A program made the position numbers and the translations under genes. The notes below the pieces were generated by a model. That model saw nothing but the letters and a program-made list of their open reading frames with translations. It searched no databases and had not been told where the DNA came from. A DNA stretch of 64,000 nt from Desulfomicrobium apsheronum (GTDB taxonomy: Bacteria; Desulfobacterota; Desulfovibrionia; Desulfovibrionales; Desulfomicrobiaceae). The stretch covers positions 186,001 to 250,000 of the forward strand of contig NZ_FORX01000003.1 in assembly GCF_900114115.1 (NCBI RefSeq), given 5' to 3'. This document shows positions 52,158 through 61,675 of this stretch, in pieces. How positions within the stretch are numbered: position 1 is the first letter of the stretch; every line of letters begins with the position of its first letter.

Positions 52158-55061
52158 CTATCCCCCCAACTTTACGCCCCAATCCACGGGCACACGAACG
52201 ATCTTTTCAGCCTTGTTACGAAAGAGCAGGTGCCCGTGCCTCGCGCCGAAGAGAAAAAGATCGCGGGTCACGGCCACGTCCTGGCGGCAATAGGAAATGA
52301 TATCGGCGATGCGCCCCTCCTTCCACCAGGCCAGGGCCTGCATGCCGCTGGCGCTTTTGGCCGCGCCCAGCGTCTCGCGGGCCAGATGATCAAGGGACAG
52401 GCGATACCCTAGGGTCTCATGAATACTCCCCAGAATGTCCAGGGTGGGCAGGCTTGAAAAATCAAAACGGCTCAAACCACCCAGCACGGCATAGTCGAAA
52501 CGCAGAATATTGAACCCGACCACCAGATCGAACTCCACCAGTTCCCCGACCAGACGCGGCACGTCCTCCTGCCCGTAGTCGCGAAAATCATCGGCCCCCG
52601 AATCATAGACAACCACGCAGCTGACTCCCATCAGGTCGGCACGGTGCCAGCCCCCGACCTCCTGCGCGGAACGCCGGGTTTCCAGATCCAGCACCGCGTA
52701 GCGAAAATCCGGCGGCAGCGGGTTCAAAATTGTATCCTGCACGGAGGCGGCAGGCGGCTCGGTCATCTCGATGCGTGGGGGCACGAACTCCTGCGATGCG
52801 GCTTCGACCGGCGGGGCGGCGTTCATGATTCCCTCCAGCACCATCAAGGCCGCACCCTTGGCGATGGGTCTGTTGCCGGAGCCGCACTTGGGAGAATGCA
52901 CGCAGGCCGGACACCCGTTCTCGCACGCGCAGTCCCGGATCACGCGGGCGGTGCGCTCAAGCAATGTCTCGTATTCGGCGTGGGCCTGCTCGGCCAATCC
53001 GCATCCACCGGGCAGTCCGTCGTAGATGAACACGGCCGCCGAGCCGACCTGGGGATGAAACGGAATGGATATCCCGCCCAGATCGTTCCTGTCCGTCATG
53101 ACCAGAAGGGGCATCATGCCTATGGCGGCGTGTTCGAGGGCATGGATGCCGCCCATGAAATGGGCCATCTCCCCTTCCACCTGTCTGCGCACCGATTCGG
53201 GGATTGCGATCCAGACCCCTTGCGTCTCGAAGACCAGCGGAGGCATGTCGAGGGGCACGGTGCCAAGGTTCCGTCCGCCACGCGTACTGATGCGATCGTA
53301 TCCCGTGACCTGATCCGTGACCTTGAGCCGCCCCAGGCTGACCATGGCCCCGAACACGGGTCGGGTGGCGCTCACTTCGATGATCTCGGTGCTCTTCTCG
53401 TGCCGCACGCGGGTGTAGTAGGAGACCTTGGCTCGCCGCGCCTTGGCCATCCGGGTCTCAAGATCCAGATCGGCGATCACGTAGGTCACGCCCCGATGCA
53501 GATAGACCGCGCCGGGGTGGGTCTCAAGCACCGCGCGAAAGCCGTCCACCAGCCCGATGCGCTCGCCGCTGTCCATGTCCATGATGACCACGGTCGAGCC
53601 CGTGCCACGCAGGGCCACGCCCCGATGAGGCTGCCTGGCTTTGGAGAAGAACTCTTCCCCGTCCAGGCTCTGCAGCAGCTCGCCGCCACGGACCAGATCC
53701 GCCACCAGCCCGGCATTTTCCCGGACCAGCGGATCGGACCGATGCAACGAGGCTTCCGCCGCCGCGCACTGCATATGCCTGGCGGCGATGACCGCATTGT
53801 CCGGATTGATGACCGCCCGCTCGGCCTTCAAGGCAAAAAATTCCTCGGGGTGGTGCATGAAATACTGGTCCAGCGCGTCCTCGTGTCCGATCAGGAAGGT
53901 CGCGGCCTCGCGCCCGCCGCGCCCCACCCGGCCCGAGCGCTGCAGGCTGGCCATGATGGAGCCGGGATAGCCGACCAGGATACACAGATCGAGGCCCCCG
54001 ATGTCGATGCCAAGCTCCAGAGCGCTGGTGGAGACCACGGCCAACAGCTCCCCGGAAGAAAGGCGGGCTTCGATCTCGCGCCGCTCCTCCGGCAGAAATC
54101 CGGCCCGGTAGGCGCAGATGCGTTCACGCTCCTCACCTTCACGTTCTCCCGTCCACATGGCGATAAGCTCGGTCATGCGCCGCGACTTGCAATAAACGAT
54201 GGTTCGCAAGCCCAGCTTCATGCCTTCTTGCAGCAGGCCGATGGCCTTGCGGGCGGCGCCGTCCACTCCGTTCAGGAGGATCATGTGCTTCGGAGGACTT
54301 GCGGCCGTGCCTTCCAGAACCGCGCTCATGGGCAGCCCGGTCAGATTCGAGGCCAGCTCCTCCGGGTTGGCGATGGTCGCGGAAGAACAGACAAAGGTCG
54401 GATTCGCCCCGTGCAAGCGGCAGAGCCGGACCAGACGGCGAAAAACCCAGGCCATGTGCGAGCCCATGACGCCGCGATAGGTGTGCACCTCGTCCACGAC
54501 CACGAATTTCAGATTGGCGAAGAATTCCGACCACTTTTCATGGCTGGGCAAAATCCCCAGATGCAGCATGTCCGGGTTGGTGAAGAGAACGTTTGGAGGA
54601 TCCCGGCGTATGCGCAAGCGTTGCGAGGCCGAGGTGTCCCCGTCGTAGATGGCCGATGTGGGCGTGGGAAAGAGACCGGCGGCCAGGGAATCCAGCGCCC
54701 GACGCTGATCCTGGGCCAGGGCTTTCAGGGGGAAGAGGTACAGGGCCCGGGTGCGGCGATCCGCATGACAGGCCTCAAGGACGGGCAGGTTGTAGATGAG
54801 GGACTTGCCGCTGGCCGTGGGCGTGGCCACGACCACATGGTTGCCGGAGCGAATCAGATCAATGGCCCGGACCTGATGCTCGTAGAGTTCGCGCACGCCC
54901 AAAAGCTCAAGACCGCGCTGCACCGGGGGCGGCCAGGGCCGCTCCGGGACGGCGAATCGCGGGGCCTGCGCCGGAAAAAAACGGCGCCCGGCGATATCCA
55001 CGGCCAGCCAGGGGGTTTGCTCCACCGTGGCCAGCAAATCGGCGACAGAGGCTTCGCTCAT
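52158..55061 (-). CDS. MrfA/YprA-type DEAH helicase fused to RNase H-fold exonuclease
   Basis: Protein of 967 residues. Residues 1-700 are a superfamily 2 helicase of the YprA/MrfA/Hrq1 group: Walker A TPTASGKS (about 80-87), DEVH (about 185), SSATIANP and RSGRVGRGGR. A four-cysteine site follows in CACENGCPACVHSPKC (about 709-724), the DUF1998/MrfA zinc module. From about residue 785 it continues as a DnaQ-like exonuclease with VLDLETRR (D,E), VVGFNILRFD (D) and YCRQD (Y, D), a DEDDy set. In Bacillus subtilis the helicase MrfA and exonuclease MrfB are separate and repair mitomycin crosslinks. A GTG at 55070 is an alternative start. Confidence 0.88.
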   Translation of the reverse strand: MSEASVADLLATVEQTPWLAVDIAGRRFFPAQAPRFAVPERPWPPPVQRGLELLGVRELYEHQVRAIDLIRSGNHVVVATPTASGKSLIYNLPVLEACHADRRTRALYLFPLKALAQDQRRALDSLAAGLFPTPTSAIYDGDTSASQRLRIRRDPPNVLFTNPDMLHLGILPSHEKWSEFFANLKFVVVDEVHTYRGVMGSHMAWVFRRLVRLCRLHGANPTFVCSSATIANPEELASNLTGLPMSAVLEGTAASPPKHMILLNGVDGAARKAIGLLQEGMKLGLRTIVYCKSRRMTELIAMWTGEREGEERERICAYRAGFLPEERREIEARLSSGELLAVVSTSALELGIDIGGLDLCILVGYPGSIMASLQRSGRVGRGGREAATFLIGHEDALDQYFMHHPEEFFALKAERAVINPDNAVIAARHMQCAAAEASLHRSDPLVRENAGLVADLVRGGELLQSLDGEEFFSKARQPHRGVALRGTGSTVVIMDMDSGERIGLVDGFRAVLETHPGAVYLHRGVTYVIADLDLETRMAKARRAKVSYYTRVRHEKSTEIIEVSATRPVFGAMVSLGRLKVTDQVTGYDRISTRGGRNLGTVPLDMPPLVFETQGVWIAIPESVRRQVEGEMAHFMGGIHALEHAAIGMMPLLVMTDRNDLGGISIPFHPQVGSAAVFIYDGLPGGCGLAEQAHAEYETLLERTARVIRDCACENGCPACVHSPKCGSGNRPIAKGAALMVLEGIMNAAPPVEAASQEFVPPRIEMTEPPAASVQDTILNPLPPDFRYAVLDLETRRSAQEVGGWHRADLMGVSCVVVYDSGADDFRDYGQEDVPRLVGELVEFDLVVGFNILRFDYAVLGGLSRFDFSSLPTLDILGSIHETLGYRLSLDHLARETLGAAKSASGMQALAWWKEGRIADIISYCRQDVAVTRDLFLFGARHGHLLFRNKAEKIVRVPVDWGVKLGG

Positions 55062-55073
55062 CCCGGACACGCG

Positions 55074-56450
55074 CTAGTTCTTGGCCGAGATCTTGTATTT
55101 CTTGAGCTTGTACTGCAGCAGGCTCTTGGACACGTCGAGCAGTTCCGCCGTCTTGACCTGCACGAATCCGGAGCGGACCATGGCCCGGCGGATGAGGGCC
55201 GCTTCGATCTTTTCCAGGGTTTCGGACAGATTGACCTTGAGCGGCAAAAGATCAACGGCGCTCTTGAACTGCATCTCCTCGTCGCGCAGCTCCGGCGGCA
55301 GGTCGTCCACATCGATCACGTCGCGGTTGCTGAGAACCACGCAGCGCTCGATGACGTTCTCCAGCTGCCGCACGTTGCCCGGCCATTCGTAGGCGGACAG
55401 ATAGTCGATGGCGCCAGGGGTGAAGCCGTGCACCTGACGGTTGTTCTCCAGCGAGAACTTGCGCAGAAAATGGCTGGCCAGGATGGGGATGTCCTCACGC
55501 CGCTCGCGCAGGGGCGGCAGATGGATGTTGACCACGTTCAGGCGATAGAAGAGATCTTCGCGAAATCTGCCTGCCACGATTTCTTCCTGCAAATTCTTGT
55601 TGGTGGCCGCCACCAGCCTGAAGTCCACGGCAATGGTCTCCGTCCCGCCGACCCGCTCGATCGCCCGTTCCTGCAACACTCGCAGAAGTTTGACCTGCAT
55701 CTCCTGGGAAAGCTCTCCAATCTCGTCAAGGAAAAGCGTCCCGCCCTGGGCCAGCTCGAAGCGGCCGCGCTTCAGGGCCATGGCTCCGGTGAAGGAGCCC
55801 TTCTCGTGGCCGAAAAGCTCGCTCTCCAGCACACCCGGGTTCAGGGACATGCAGTTGACCGAAATAAACGGCATGTCCTTGCGGTCCGAGGCGATGTGGA
55901 TGGCCCGAGCCACCAGTTCCTTGCCCGTGCCGGATTCGCCCGTAACCAGCACGTTGCTGCGCGTCGGCGCGACCTTGCCCGCCAGGGTCAGGACATCCTG
56001 GATGGGCTTGGAGTTGCCGATGATGGTTTCCTTGCCGAACTTTTCAGCCAGGCTTTCCCGCAACAGACGGTTCTGCTGTTCCGCGTGGGAGAGTTTCATG
56101 GCCTTGCCCACGGAAAGCAGGATCTCGTCGTTGGAAAATGGCTTGGTGATGTAGTCAAAAGCCCCGCTCTTCATGGCCTCCACGGCGCGGTCGATGGTGC
56201 CGAAAGCGGTCATGATCATGACCGGGACATGGGGATGGCGCTTGCGCACCGTCTCCAGAACCTGCTGTCCGCTCATGCCGGGCATTTTCATGTCGGTCAC
56301 GACCACATCGACTTCGGACTCGTCGAGGTAGGTCATGGCCATGACCGGATCGCCAAGGGCCGTGACCGTGTAGCCCTCCTCTTCGAGGATGGCCTCAAGC
56401 ACCAATAGATAGTTCTTCTCGTCATCGATGATCAGTATGTGATTGCCCAT
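55074..56450 (-). CDS. NtrC-family sigma-54 response regulator
   Basis: Regulator of 458 residues: receiver domain with phosphorylation site D53 (VVVTDMKMPG), AAA+ domain with GESGTGKE, the sigma-54 contact loop as GSFTGA instead of GAFTGA, GGTLFLDEIG and the arginine finger region, and a Fis-type helix-turn-helix at the end (LLDVSKSLLQYKLKKY). It activates sigma-54 promoters when phosphorylated by the kinase encoded 12 bases upstream. Target genes are not identifiable here. Confidence 0.95.
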   Translation of the reverse strand: MGNHILIIDDEKNYLLVLEAILEEEGYTVTALGDPVMAMTYLDESEVDVVVTDMKMPGMSGQQVLETVRKRHPHVPVMIMTAFGTIDRAVEAMKSGAFDYITKPFSNDEILLSVGKAMKLSHAEQQNRLLRESLAEKFGKETIIGNSKPIQDVLTLAGKVAPTRSNVLVTGESGTGKELVARAIHIASDRKDMPFISVNCMSLNPGVLESELFGHEKGSFTGAMALKRGRFELAQGGTLFLDEIGELSQEMQVKLLRVLQERAIERVGGTETIAVDFRLVAATNKNLQEEIVAGRFREDLFYRLNVVNIHLPPLRERREDIPILASHFLRKFSLENNRQVHGFTPGAIDYLSAYEWPGNVRQLENVIERCVVLSNRDVIDVDDLPPELRDEEMQFKSAVDLLPLKVNLSETLEKIEAALIRRAMVRSGFVQVKTAELLDVSKSLLQYKLKKYKISAKN

Positions 56451-56462
56451 GTAAAATACCCG

Positions 56463-57899
56463 CTAGCATGGCTCGGAAAAAATCACCAAGGCTTCGGCCC
56501 CACCATGGGGACCGTTCCTTAAGATCATCTCCGCGCCGTGAATCTGAAATATGGAACTTGTAATGGCCAGGCCCAGGCCCGTGCCCGTGTCCTTGGTCGT
56601 GAAGAAAGGCTCTACGTAACGATCCAACTGCTTGGAATCAAAGCCCGTGCCCGTATCCTGCACCAGCACGGCCATCTGGCTCTCGTGGCAGGCTGGCATG
56701 ATGCGCACCTGCCCGCCATCGGAACAGGCCTGGATTGCGTTGCTGATCAGGTTGTAGAACCCCCGATACAAGAGATCCCGGTCCCCCTGGATCACATACC
56801 CCTCCGGCAGCTGGCTCTCCACCATCACCCCGTGCTCCTGGCCCTCCTGGGTCAAAAATCCCACGGCATGACGCACGACCTTCTCCAGGTCGACATCCTC
56901 CAGGGAAGGCTGACGGGGGCGAGCATAGTCAAGAAAATCATTCACGGTCTGGCTCAAGCGTTTGGACTCATGGAAAATGGCTTCGAGCATCTTCACGTTG
57001 GTTCCGCCTTCGGCCTTTTGCCGTTTGAGCAAAAGCTCCGCGCTGCTGCGAATGATGCCCAGCGGGTTACGGATCTCGTGCGCGATGCTGGCCACCATGC
57101 GCCCCATGGAGGCAAGCTTCTCGTTCTGGAGCAATTCCTTTTCCAGGCGATCCTTGTCGCGCAGCCTTTCGTCGAGCACCCGGTCGGCCTTGCGGACAAG
57201 AAAGAAGATCAGCCCGTAAAGAGCGGCGGAACCCATGAACGTGGTCAGGATTATGAGCCGCTGCAAGTGCAGCACGGTCTCATAATCGCTGGTTATGTCC
57301 TGGGTCAGCTCCAGAATGCCCAGAAGCGGTCCGGGCTGGTCCCGAAAGCGCAAATCGCGCTCGGCTCTCAAGGGATAGACCGTGCGCAGCACTACGTCCC
57401 CGTCTTCGAGGTTAATGGCGGCAAGCACATCCCAGATGCTCAGGGAGTTCTGCAATTCGAAGCTGATCTTGCCGCTCTGTATCGCCGCCTGCACGGCCTC
57501 CCCGCCCAATTCGTTGTTCCCGACCTGCTGAACGTCGGTGCTGAAAGCAACCTCGTTCTGCTCGTCGTAGATGCGCAGATCAAGGACATGAAAGGAATGG
57601 ATGGTCGATTCGATGACCTGCTCCAGGCGTTCGTACTGATCCTTGCGCTTGAGCTCGACCCGCCCGAAACCGAGCACCACGGGCAGGGTGAAACGCCTGT
57701 AGATCTGATGGTTCAGGTTTTCGGCCAAAAGCCTGGCGAACGCCTGATTTTTCTTCAGGAGCGCGCTCTTGGCGTAATTGGTCATGAACACCGACATGAG
57801 GCTGCTTGACGCAAGAATCAGCACCAGCGTGCTGATGGACAGAAATTTCACCAGCTGAAAGGGATGGGCCGGATCAACGCGAAAGGGATTGAGCTTCAT
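56463..57899 (-). CDS. Membrane sensor histidine kinase, NtrB/ZraS-like
   Basis: Kinase of 478 residues with two helices (about residues 17-37 and 212-234) flanking a periplasmic sensory domain of about 170 residues. The H-box is ASIAHEIRNPLG, followed by NLISNAIQA (N), DTGTGF (G1) and TTKDTGTGLGLAI (F/G2). The start ATG 57899 is the first that gives a normal N-terminus, though its ribosome-binding site is weak. It pairs with the NtrC-type regulator downstream. Confidence 0.92.
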   Translation of the reverse strand: MKLNPFRVDPAHPFQLVKFLSISTLVLILASSSLMSVFMTNYAKSALLKKNQAFARLLAENLNHQIYRRFTLPVVLGFGRVELKRKDQYERLEQVIESTIHSFHVLDLRIYDEQNEVAFSTDVQQVGNNELGGEAVQAAIQSGKISFELQNSLSIWDVLAAINLEDGDVVLRTVYPLRAERDLRFRDQPGPLLGILELTQDITSDYETVLHLQRLIILTTFMGSAALYGLIFFLVRKADRVLDERLRDKDRLEKELLQNEKLASMGRMVASIAHEIRNPLGIIRSSAELLLKRQKAEGGTNVKMLEAIFHESKRLSQTVNDFLDYARPRQPSLEDVDLEKVVRHAVGFLTQEGQEHGVMVESQLPEGYVIQGDRDLLYRGFYNLISNAIQACSDGGQVRIMPACHESQMAVLVQDTGTGFDSKQLDRYVEPFFTTKDTGTGLGLAITSSIFQIHGAEMILRNGPHGGAEALVIFSEPC

Positions 57900-57972
57900 G
57901 CTTTGGCCGAGGTCAAAAATGTGGAAGAGCAAGGGCCGGGGCTCGCAGCCCCGGGACATTCCGTATTGGTTT

Positions 57973-59589
57973 TCAAGATTTGCGCCGGTCAATGCAGAGA
58001 CGAATAAGACCCAGGGTCGAAGCGTCGTGTACGCCTGCCGTCCCGCCGCGAAGCTCCGGCAAGATCACCCCCGCCAACTGCTTGCCCAGTTCTACGCCCA
58101 TCTGGTCGAAGGAATTGACCCCCCAAATGACGCCCTGCACGAAAATCTTGTGCTCATACATGGCGATCAGGCTGCCGAGCGTGCGCGGTGTAAGGCGGTC
58201 GTAGAGCAGGGAATTGCTCGGACGGTTGCCCGGAAACGACTTGTGCGGAGCCAGCGCAGCCCGGACCTGGGGTTCAAGCTCCGCTTCGGCCTCGGCCAGG
58301 GTGCGACCGCGCATGAGGGCCTCGGTCTGGGCCAGAAAATTGGCCAGCAGGATGGTGTGATGCTCGCCGATCTCATGCAGTGGGTTGACCGCGACCAGAA
58401 AATCGCAGGGCACGACCGTCGTTCCCTGATGCAAAAGCTGGTAAAAGGCATGCTGGCCGTTGGTACCGGGCTCGCCCCACAGGATCGGGCCCGTGGCGTG
58501 AGTCACTGGTATTCCGTCCCGGTTCACGCCCTTGCCGTTGCTCTCCATGTCCGCCTGCTGCAGATACGCGGGCAAAAGCGCCAGATACTGGTCATAAGGA
58601 AGCACGGCATGGGACTCGAAACCGTGGAAATTGCGGTACCACACGCCCAGGAGCGCCAGCAGCACCGGAATGTTGCGCTCAAAGGGAGTAGCGCGAAAAT
58701 GCTTGTCCATCTCCCTTGCGCCAGCCAGAAGCTCACGAAAATTCTCCATGCCCACGGCCAGGGCGATGGACAGGCCGATACAGGACCACAGGGAGTAGCG
58801 CCCCCCGACCCAGTCCCAGAAGGCGAACATGTTGGCCGGATCGATGCCGAAATCCCTGACCGCCGGTTCATTGGTGGACAGGGCCACGAAATGCCGGGCC
58901 ACATCGGACTGCGCCGCTCCGCTCCGCAGAAACCAGTCGCGGGCGGTGTGCGCGTTGGTCAGGGTTTCCTGGGTAGTGAAGGTCTTGGAGGCGATGATGA
59001 AAAGCGTGCTCTCGGGACGCACCTTGCCCAGCACCTGGGCGATGTGCGTCCCGTCGATATTGGACACGAAATGGAAAGCAAGATCCTCTTGGCGGTAGTG
59101 GTCGAGAGCCGCCGCGACCATGCGCGGCCCCAGATCCGACCCGCCGATCCCGATGTTGACCACATCCGTGATGCGCGCTCCCGTGTAACCCTTCCATTCC
59201 CCGGAGCGGACCTTGCCCGTGAACACGTCCATCTGGTCCAGCACCCCTTGCACCTGCTCCACCACGTTTATCCCGTCCACGAGAATGAGCTGGTCCGCAT
59301 CCGCCCGCAGGGCCACATGCAGCACCGCCCGATTCTCGGTGGTGTTGATGCGCACGCCGGAAAACATGGCCTCTATCCGTCCGGCCACATCGGCCTCCCC
59401 GGCCAGATCAAAAAGCAGGTTCATGGTTTTGTCCGTGATCCTGTTCTTGGAGTAATCCAGAAAAAGACCGGCGCCTTCCGCCGAAAAACGATCGAACCGG
59501 CCGGGATCGCGGTCAAAAAGCTCGCGCATGGGCCTTACTTCCGCGACATGTTCGACAAGGGCTTTCCACGGGGGGGACTGGTCAATCAC
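57973..59589 (-). CDS. pgi: Glucose-6-phosphate isomerase
   Basis: Cytoplasmic glycolytic enzyme of 538 residues. Visible signatures are [13 protein letters not shown] (near residue 144), [12 protein letters not shown], the catalytic-region [18 protein letters not shown] and [19 protein letters not shown] (near residue 492) with the conserved Lys. GTG 59589 is chosen because GGAGG lies 8 bases upstream; the TTG at 59604 would cover that site. Follows the aminotransferase gene with a 15-base gap. Confidence 0.94.
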   Translation of the reverse strand: MIDQSPPWKALVEHVAEVRPMRELFDRDPGRFDRFSAEGAGLFLDYSKNRITDKTMNLLFDLAGEADVAGRIEAMFSGVRINTTENRAVLHVALRADADQLILVDGINVVEQVQGVLDQMDVFTGKVRSGEWKGYTGARITDVVNIGIGGSDLGPRMVAAALDHYRQEDLAFHFVSNIDGTHIAQVLGKVRPESTLFIIASKTFTTQETLTNAHTARDWFLRSGAAQSDVARHFVALSTNEPAVRDFGIDPANMFAFWDWVGGRYSLWSCIGLSIALAVGMENFRELLAGAREMDKHFRATPFERNIPVLLALLGVWYRNFHGFESHAVLPYDQYLALLPAYLQQADMESNGKGVNRDGIPVTHATGPILWGEPGTNGQHAFYQLLHQGTTVVPCDFLVAVNPLHEIGEHHTILLANFLAQTEALMRGRTLAEAEAELEPQVRAALAPHKSFPGNRPSNSLLYDRLTPRTLGSLIAMYEHKIFVQGVIWGVNSFDQMGVELGKQLAGVILPELRGGTAGVHDASTLGLIRLCIDRRKS

Positions 59590-59604
59590 AGAGTTCACCT
59601 CCAA

Positions 59605-60786
59605 TCATTTTTTCAAGCCGTGCAGAACCTGGCCGATCCTGTCCAGGCAACCGGACAGGGTTTCGTCATCGAGCGCATAGGAAATGCGAATGCAGCGGTC
59701 GTCGCCGAAAGCGGCCCCGGGCACCAGGGCCACGCCGGCCTTTTCCAGCAGCAAGCCGCACAGGGCGGTGGAATCCGGCACGTCGGGAGTGTAGAACCAG
59801 TCCACCTGCGGAAAAAGATAGAACGCGCCGGCCGGTTCTGGACAGATCACATGTCCCCACGCGCGGATCATGGCCAGACCGAGGTCCCGCCTGCGCACGA
59901 AAGCCTCGCGCATGGGGGTCAGGCACTCCCACCCGCCGGTCAGGGCCGCCAGGGCCGCCTTCTGGGCGATGGAACAGATGTTGGACGTGGACTGCCCCTG
60001 AATCTTGGTCATGGCCTTGATCAGATCCGCATGGGCCAGGGTGTAGCCCACCCGCCAGCCGGTCATGGCAAAACTCTTGGCCAGGCCATTGGCCACGGCA
60101 AAATTTTCAGGGTAGCGCTGCCACCAGGATGCCAGTGACGCAGGCTTGGCCGGAGCATAGACCAGCTGATCGTAGATTTCATCGGAGATGACAAAGACGC
60201 CCTTTTCCACGGCCCAGGCGGCGATGGCGTCAAGCTGCTCCTGGGTGTAATGGCAGCCCGTGGGGTTGGAGGGCGTGTTCATGACCAGACAACGAGTGCG
60301 CGGGGTGCGGACCGCCTCCAGCTGCTCCACGCTGACCAGGAAATTGTTTTCCGGCTCCGTGGCCACGAAAACGGACACTCCGTCGGCCAGCTGCACCAGT
60401 GCTGGATAGCTGACCCAGTACGGCGCAGGGATGATGACTTCGTCGCCCGGGTCGAGCAGCACCTGAAACAGATTGTACAGGCTCTGCTTGCCGCCGTTGG
60501 TCACGACCACGTTCTCCATGGCCGCGTCCACGCCATAAAAGGTCTTGAAATATTTGGCCACGGCCGTACGCAGCTCGGGAATGCCCGGCACGGGGGTGTA
60601 ACGGGTGAAGCCTTCGTCCATGGCGGCCTTGGCGGCCTCGCAAACATGCTCGGGCGTGCGGAAATCGGGTTCGCCCACGGCCAGGCTGACAATCTGCCGC
60701 CCTGCGGCGCGCAGCTCCTGGGCCTTGGTGTTGATGGTCAGGGTCGCGGAAGGCTTGATCCTGGTTATGCGTTGCGCCAGCTTCAT
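59605..60786 (-). CDS. Class I aminotransferase, aspartate type
   Basis: PLP enzyme of 393 residues of the aspartate aminotransferase Ib group. The N-terminus MKLAQRITRIKPSATLTI, AVGEPDFRTPEHV, VVTNGGKQSLYN, MNTPSNPTG, ISDEIYDQLVY and the PLP lysine in GLAKSFAMTGWRVGY (near residue 235) are all present. Likely converts aspartate/2-oxoglutarate, possibly also aromatic or prephenate substrates. GGAG lies 12 bases upstream of the ATG. Confidence 0.92.
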   Translation of the reverse strand: MKLAQRITRIKPSATLTINTKAQELRAAGRQIVSLAVGEPDFRTPEHVCEAAKAAMDEGFTRYTPVPGIPELRTAVAKYFKTFYGVDAAMENVVVTNGGKQSLYNLFQVLLDPGDEVIIPAPYWVSYPALVQLADGVSVFVATEPENNFLVSVEQLEAVRTPRTRCLVMNTPSNPTGCHYTQEQLDAIAAWAVEKGVFVISDEIYDQLVYAPAKPASLASWWQRYPENFAVANGLAKSFAMTGWRVGYTLAHADLIKAMTKIQGQSTSNICSIAQKAALAALTGGWECLTPMREAFVRRRDLGLAMIRAWGHVICPEPAGAFYLFPQVDWFYTPDVPDSTALCGLLLEKAGVALVPGAAFGDDRCIRISYALDDETLSGCLDRIGQVLHGLKK

Positions 60787-60827
60787 TGTCGTAGTGTCTC
60801 CGTTGGGACGATTGGGGTGAATGAAGG

Positions 60828-61673
60828 TCAGATTTCCGCGTTGGCTACGTGGTCTTCCATCGCGATCTCCAGTTCCGCAAGTGTAATGTCGGACAGACCG
60901 AGAATCCCGGCCTCGCTGCTGGTGACCAGGATCAGGTCGGGATCCTGGCGCAGGCCGATGCCGAGCTTCCTGCATACAAGATTGGCCAGTCGCACCAGAA
61001 CCAGCAGGATGCTCCCTTGGTCATAATCCCGGCGATGGTGATCCCGGCACACATAACAGTAGGACTCGGGCAGATTCCATTTTTCGAGCAGCAGAAATCC
61101 GCATTCGGGATGCATGGTTTCGACGAATTCATCGGCCGCTGTCTTGGTGATCCGGGGCGCGTCCTTGTCTTTCTCGCCGACGGAAACCAGAGCCTTGAGC
61201 ACCAAGAGCTTGCCCACGTCATGAATGAGACCGGCAATGAAGGCCTCCGGCGCAAGCTCGGTGTGATCGCAGCGCTTGGCCAGCCACTGCGCGCCAAAAG
61301 CGCAGGCCACGGAATGCTTCCACAAAGTGGCCGTGTACTGCTGCACAAACGGATTGCGAGAGCTGTAGTTCTTGCGCTGCGTGGCCATCATCACGCTGTT
61401 GACCACCTCGCGCAGGCCAATGCGCACCACGGCATCCTGAATCCGGCTGACTTTCTTGATGCCCCGGAAAAAGGAGGAGTTGGCGACTTTGAGCACTTCC
61501 GCCGCGAGGACCTGATCCTGGGCGATGTAGCTGATGACCTTGTCCGTGTCCGGGTCGGCCTTGGTAGCTTCCTGATGGACCAGGAGTGCCGTGCGATCGA
61601 AAACCGGCAGATCGTTGCCGGGTTCATCAAGAAATTCACGCACACGGTCATGAATGGAGGCAATTTCAAACAT
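60828..61673 (-). CDS. HDOD-domain protein
   Basis: Protein of 281 residues with an HDOD domain (about residues 15-215). The HD-type His-Asp appears as GLIHDVGKLL near residue 130, with a second HECGFLLLEKW-like phrase (MHPECGFLLLEKW) further on. HDOD proteins are usually regulatory and lack phosphodiesterase activity. The start lies two bases from the stop of the GspE-type gene, indicating co-expression with a secretion or pilus ATPase. Confidence 0.85.
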   Translation of the reverse strand: MFEIASIHDRVREFLDEPGNDLPVFDRTALLVHQEATKADPDTDKVISYIAQDQVLAAEVLKVANSSFFRGIKKVSRIQDAVVRIGLREVVNSVMMATQRKNYSSRNPFVQQYTATLWKHSVACAFGAQWLAKRCDHTELAPEAFIAGLIHDVGKLLVLKALVSVGEKDKDAPRITKTAADEFVETMHPECGFLLLEKWNLPESYCYVCRDHHRRDYDQGSILLVLVRLANLVCRKLGIGLRQDPDLILVTSSEAGILGLSDITLAELEIAMEDHVANAEI

Positions 61674-61675
61674 TC

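Noticed and set aside
52644-56408. Very long open frame on the plus strand (over 1200 codons)
   Set aside because: It lies antisense to the helicase and NtrC-type genes, is low-complexity in His, Gly, Gln and Arg, and has no family motifs; it results from high GC at third positions.
57889-60138. Long plus-strand frame opposite pgi and the aminotransferase
   Set aside because: Antisense shadow with His/Gly/Gln-rich composition and no motifs.
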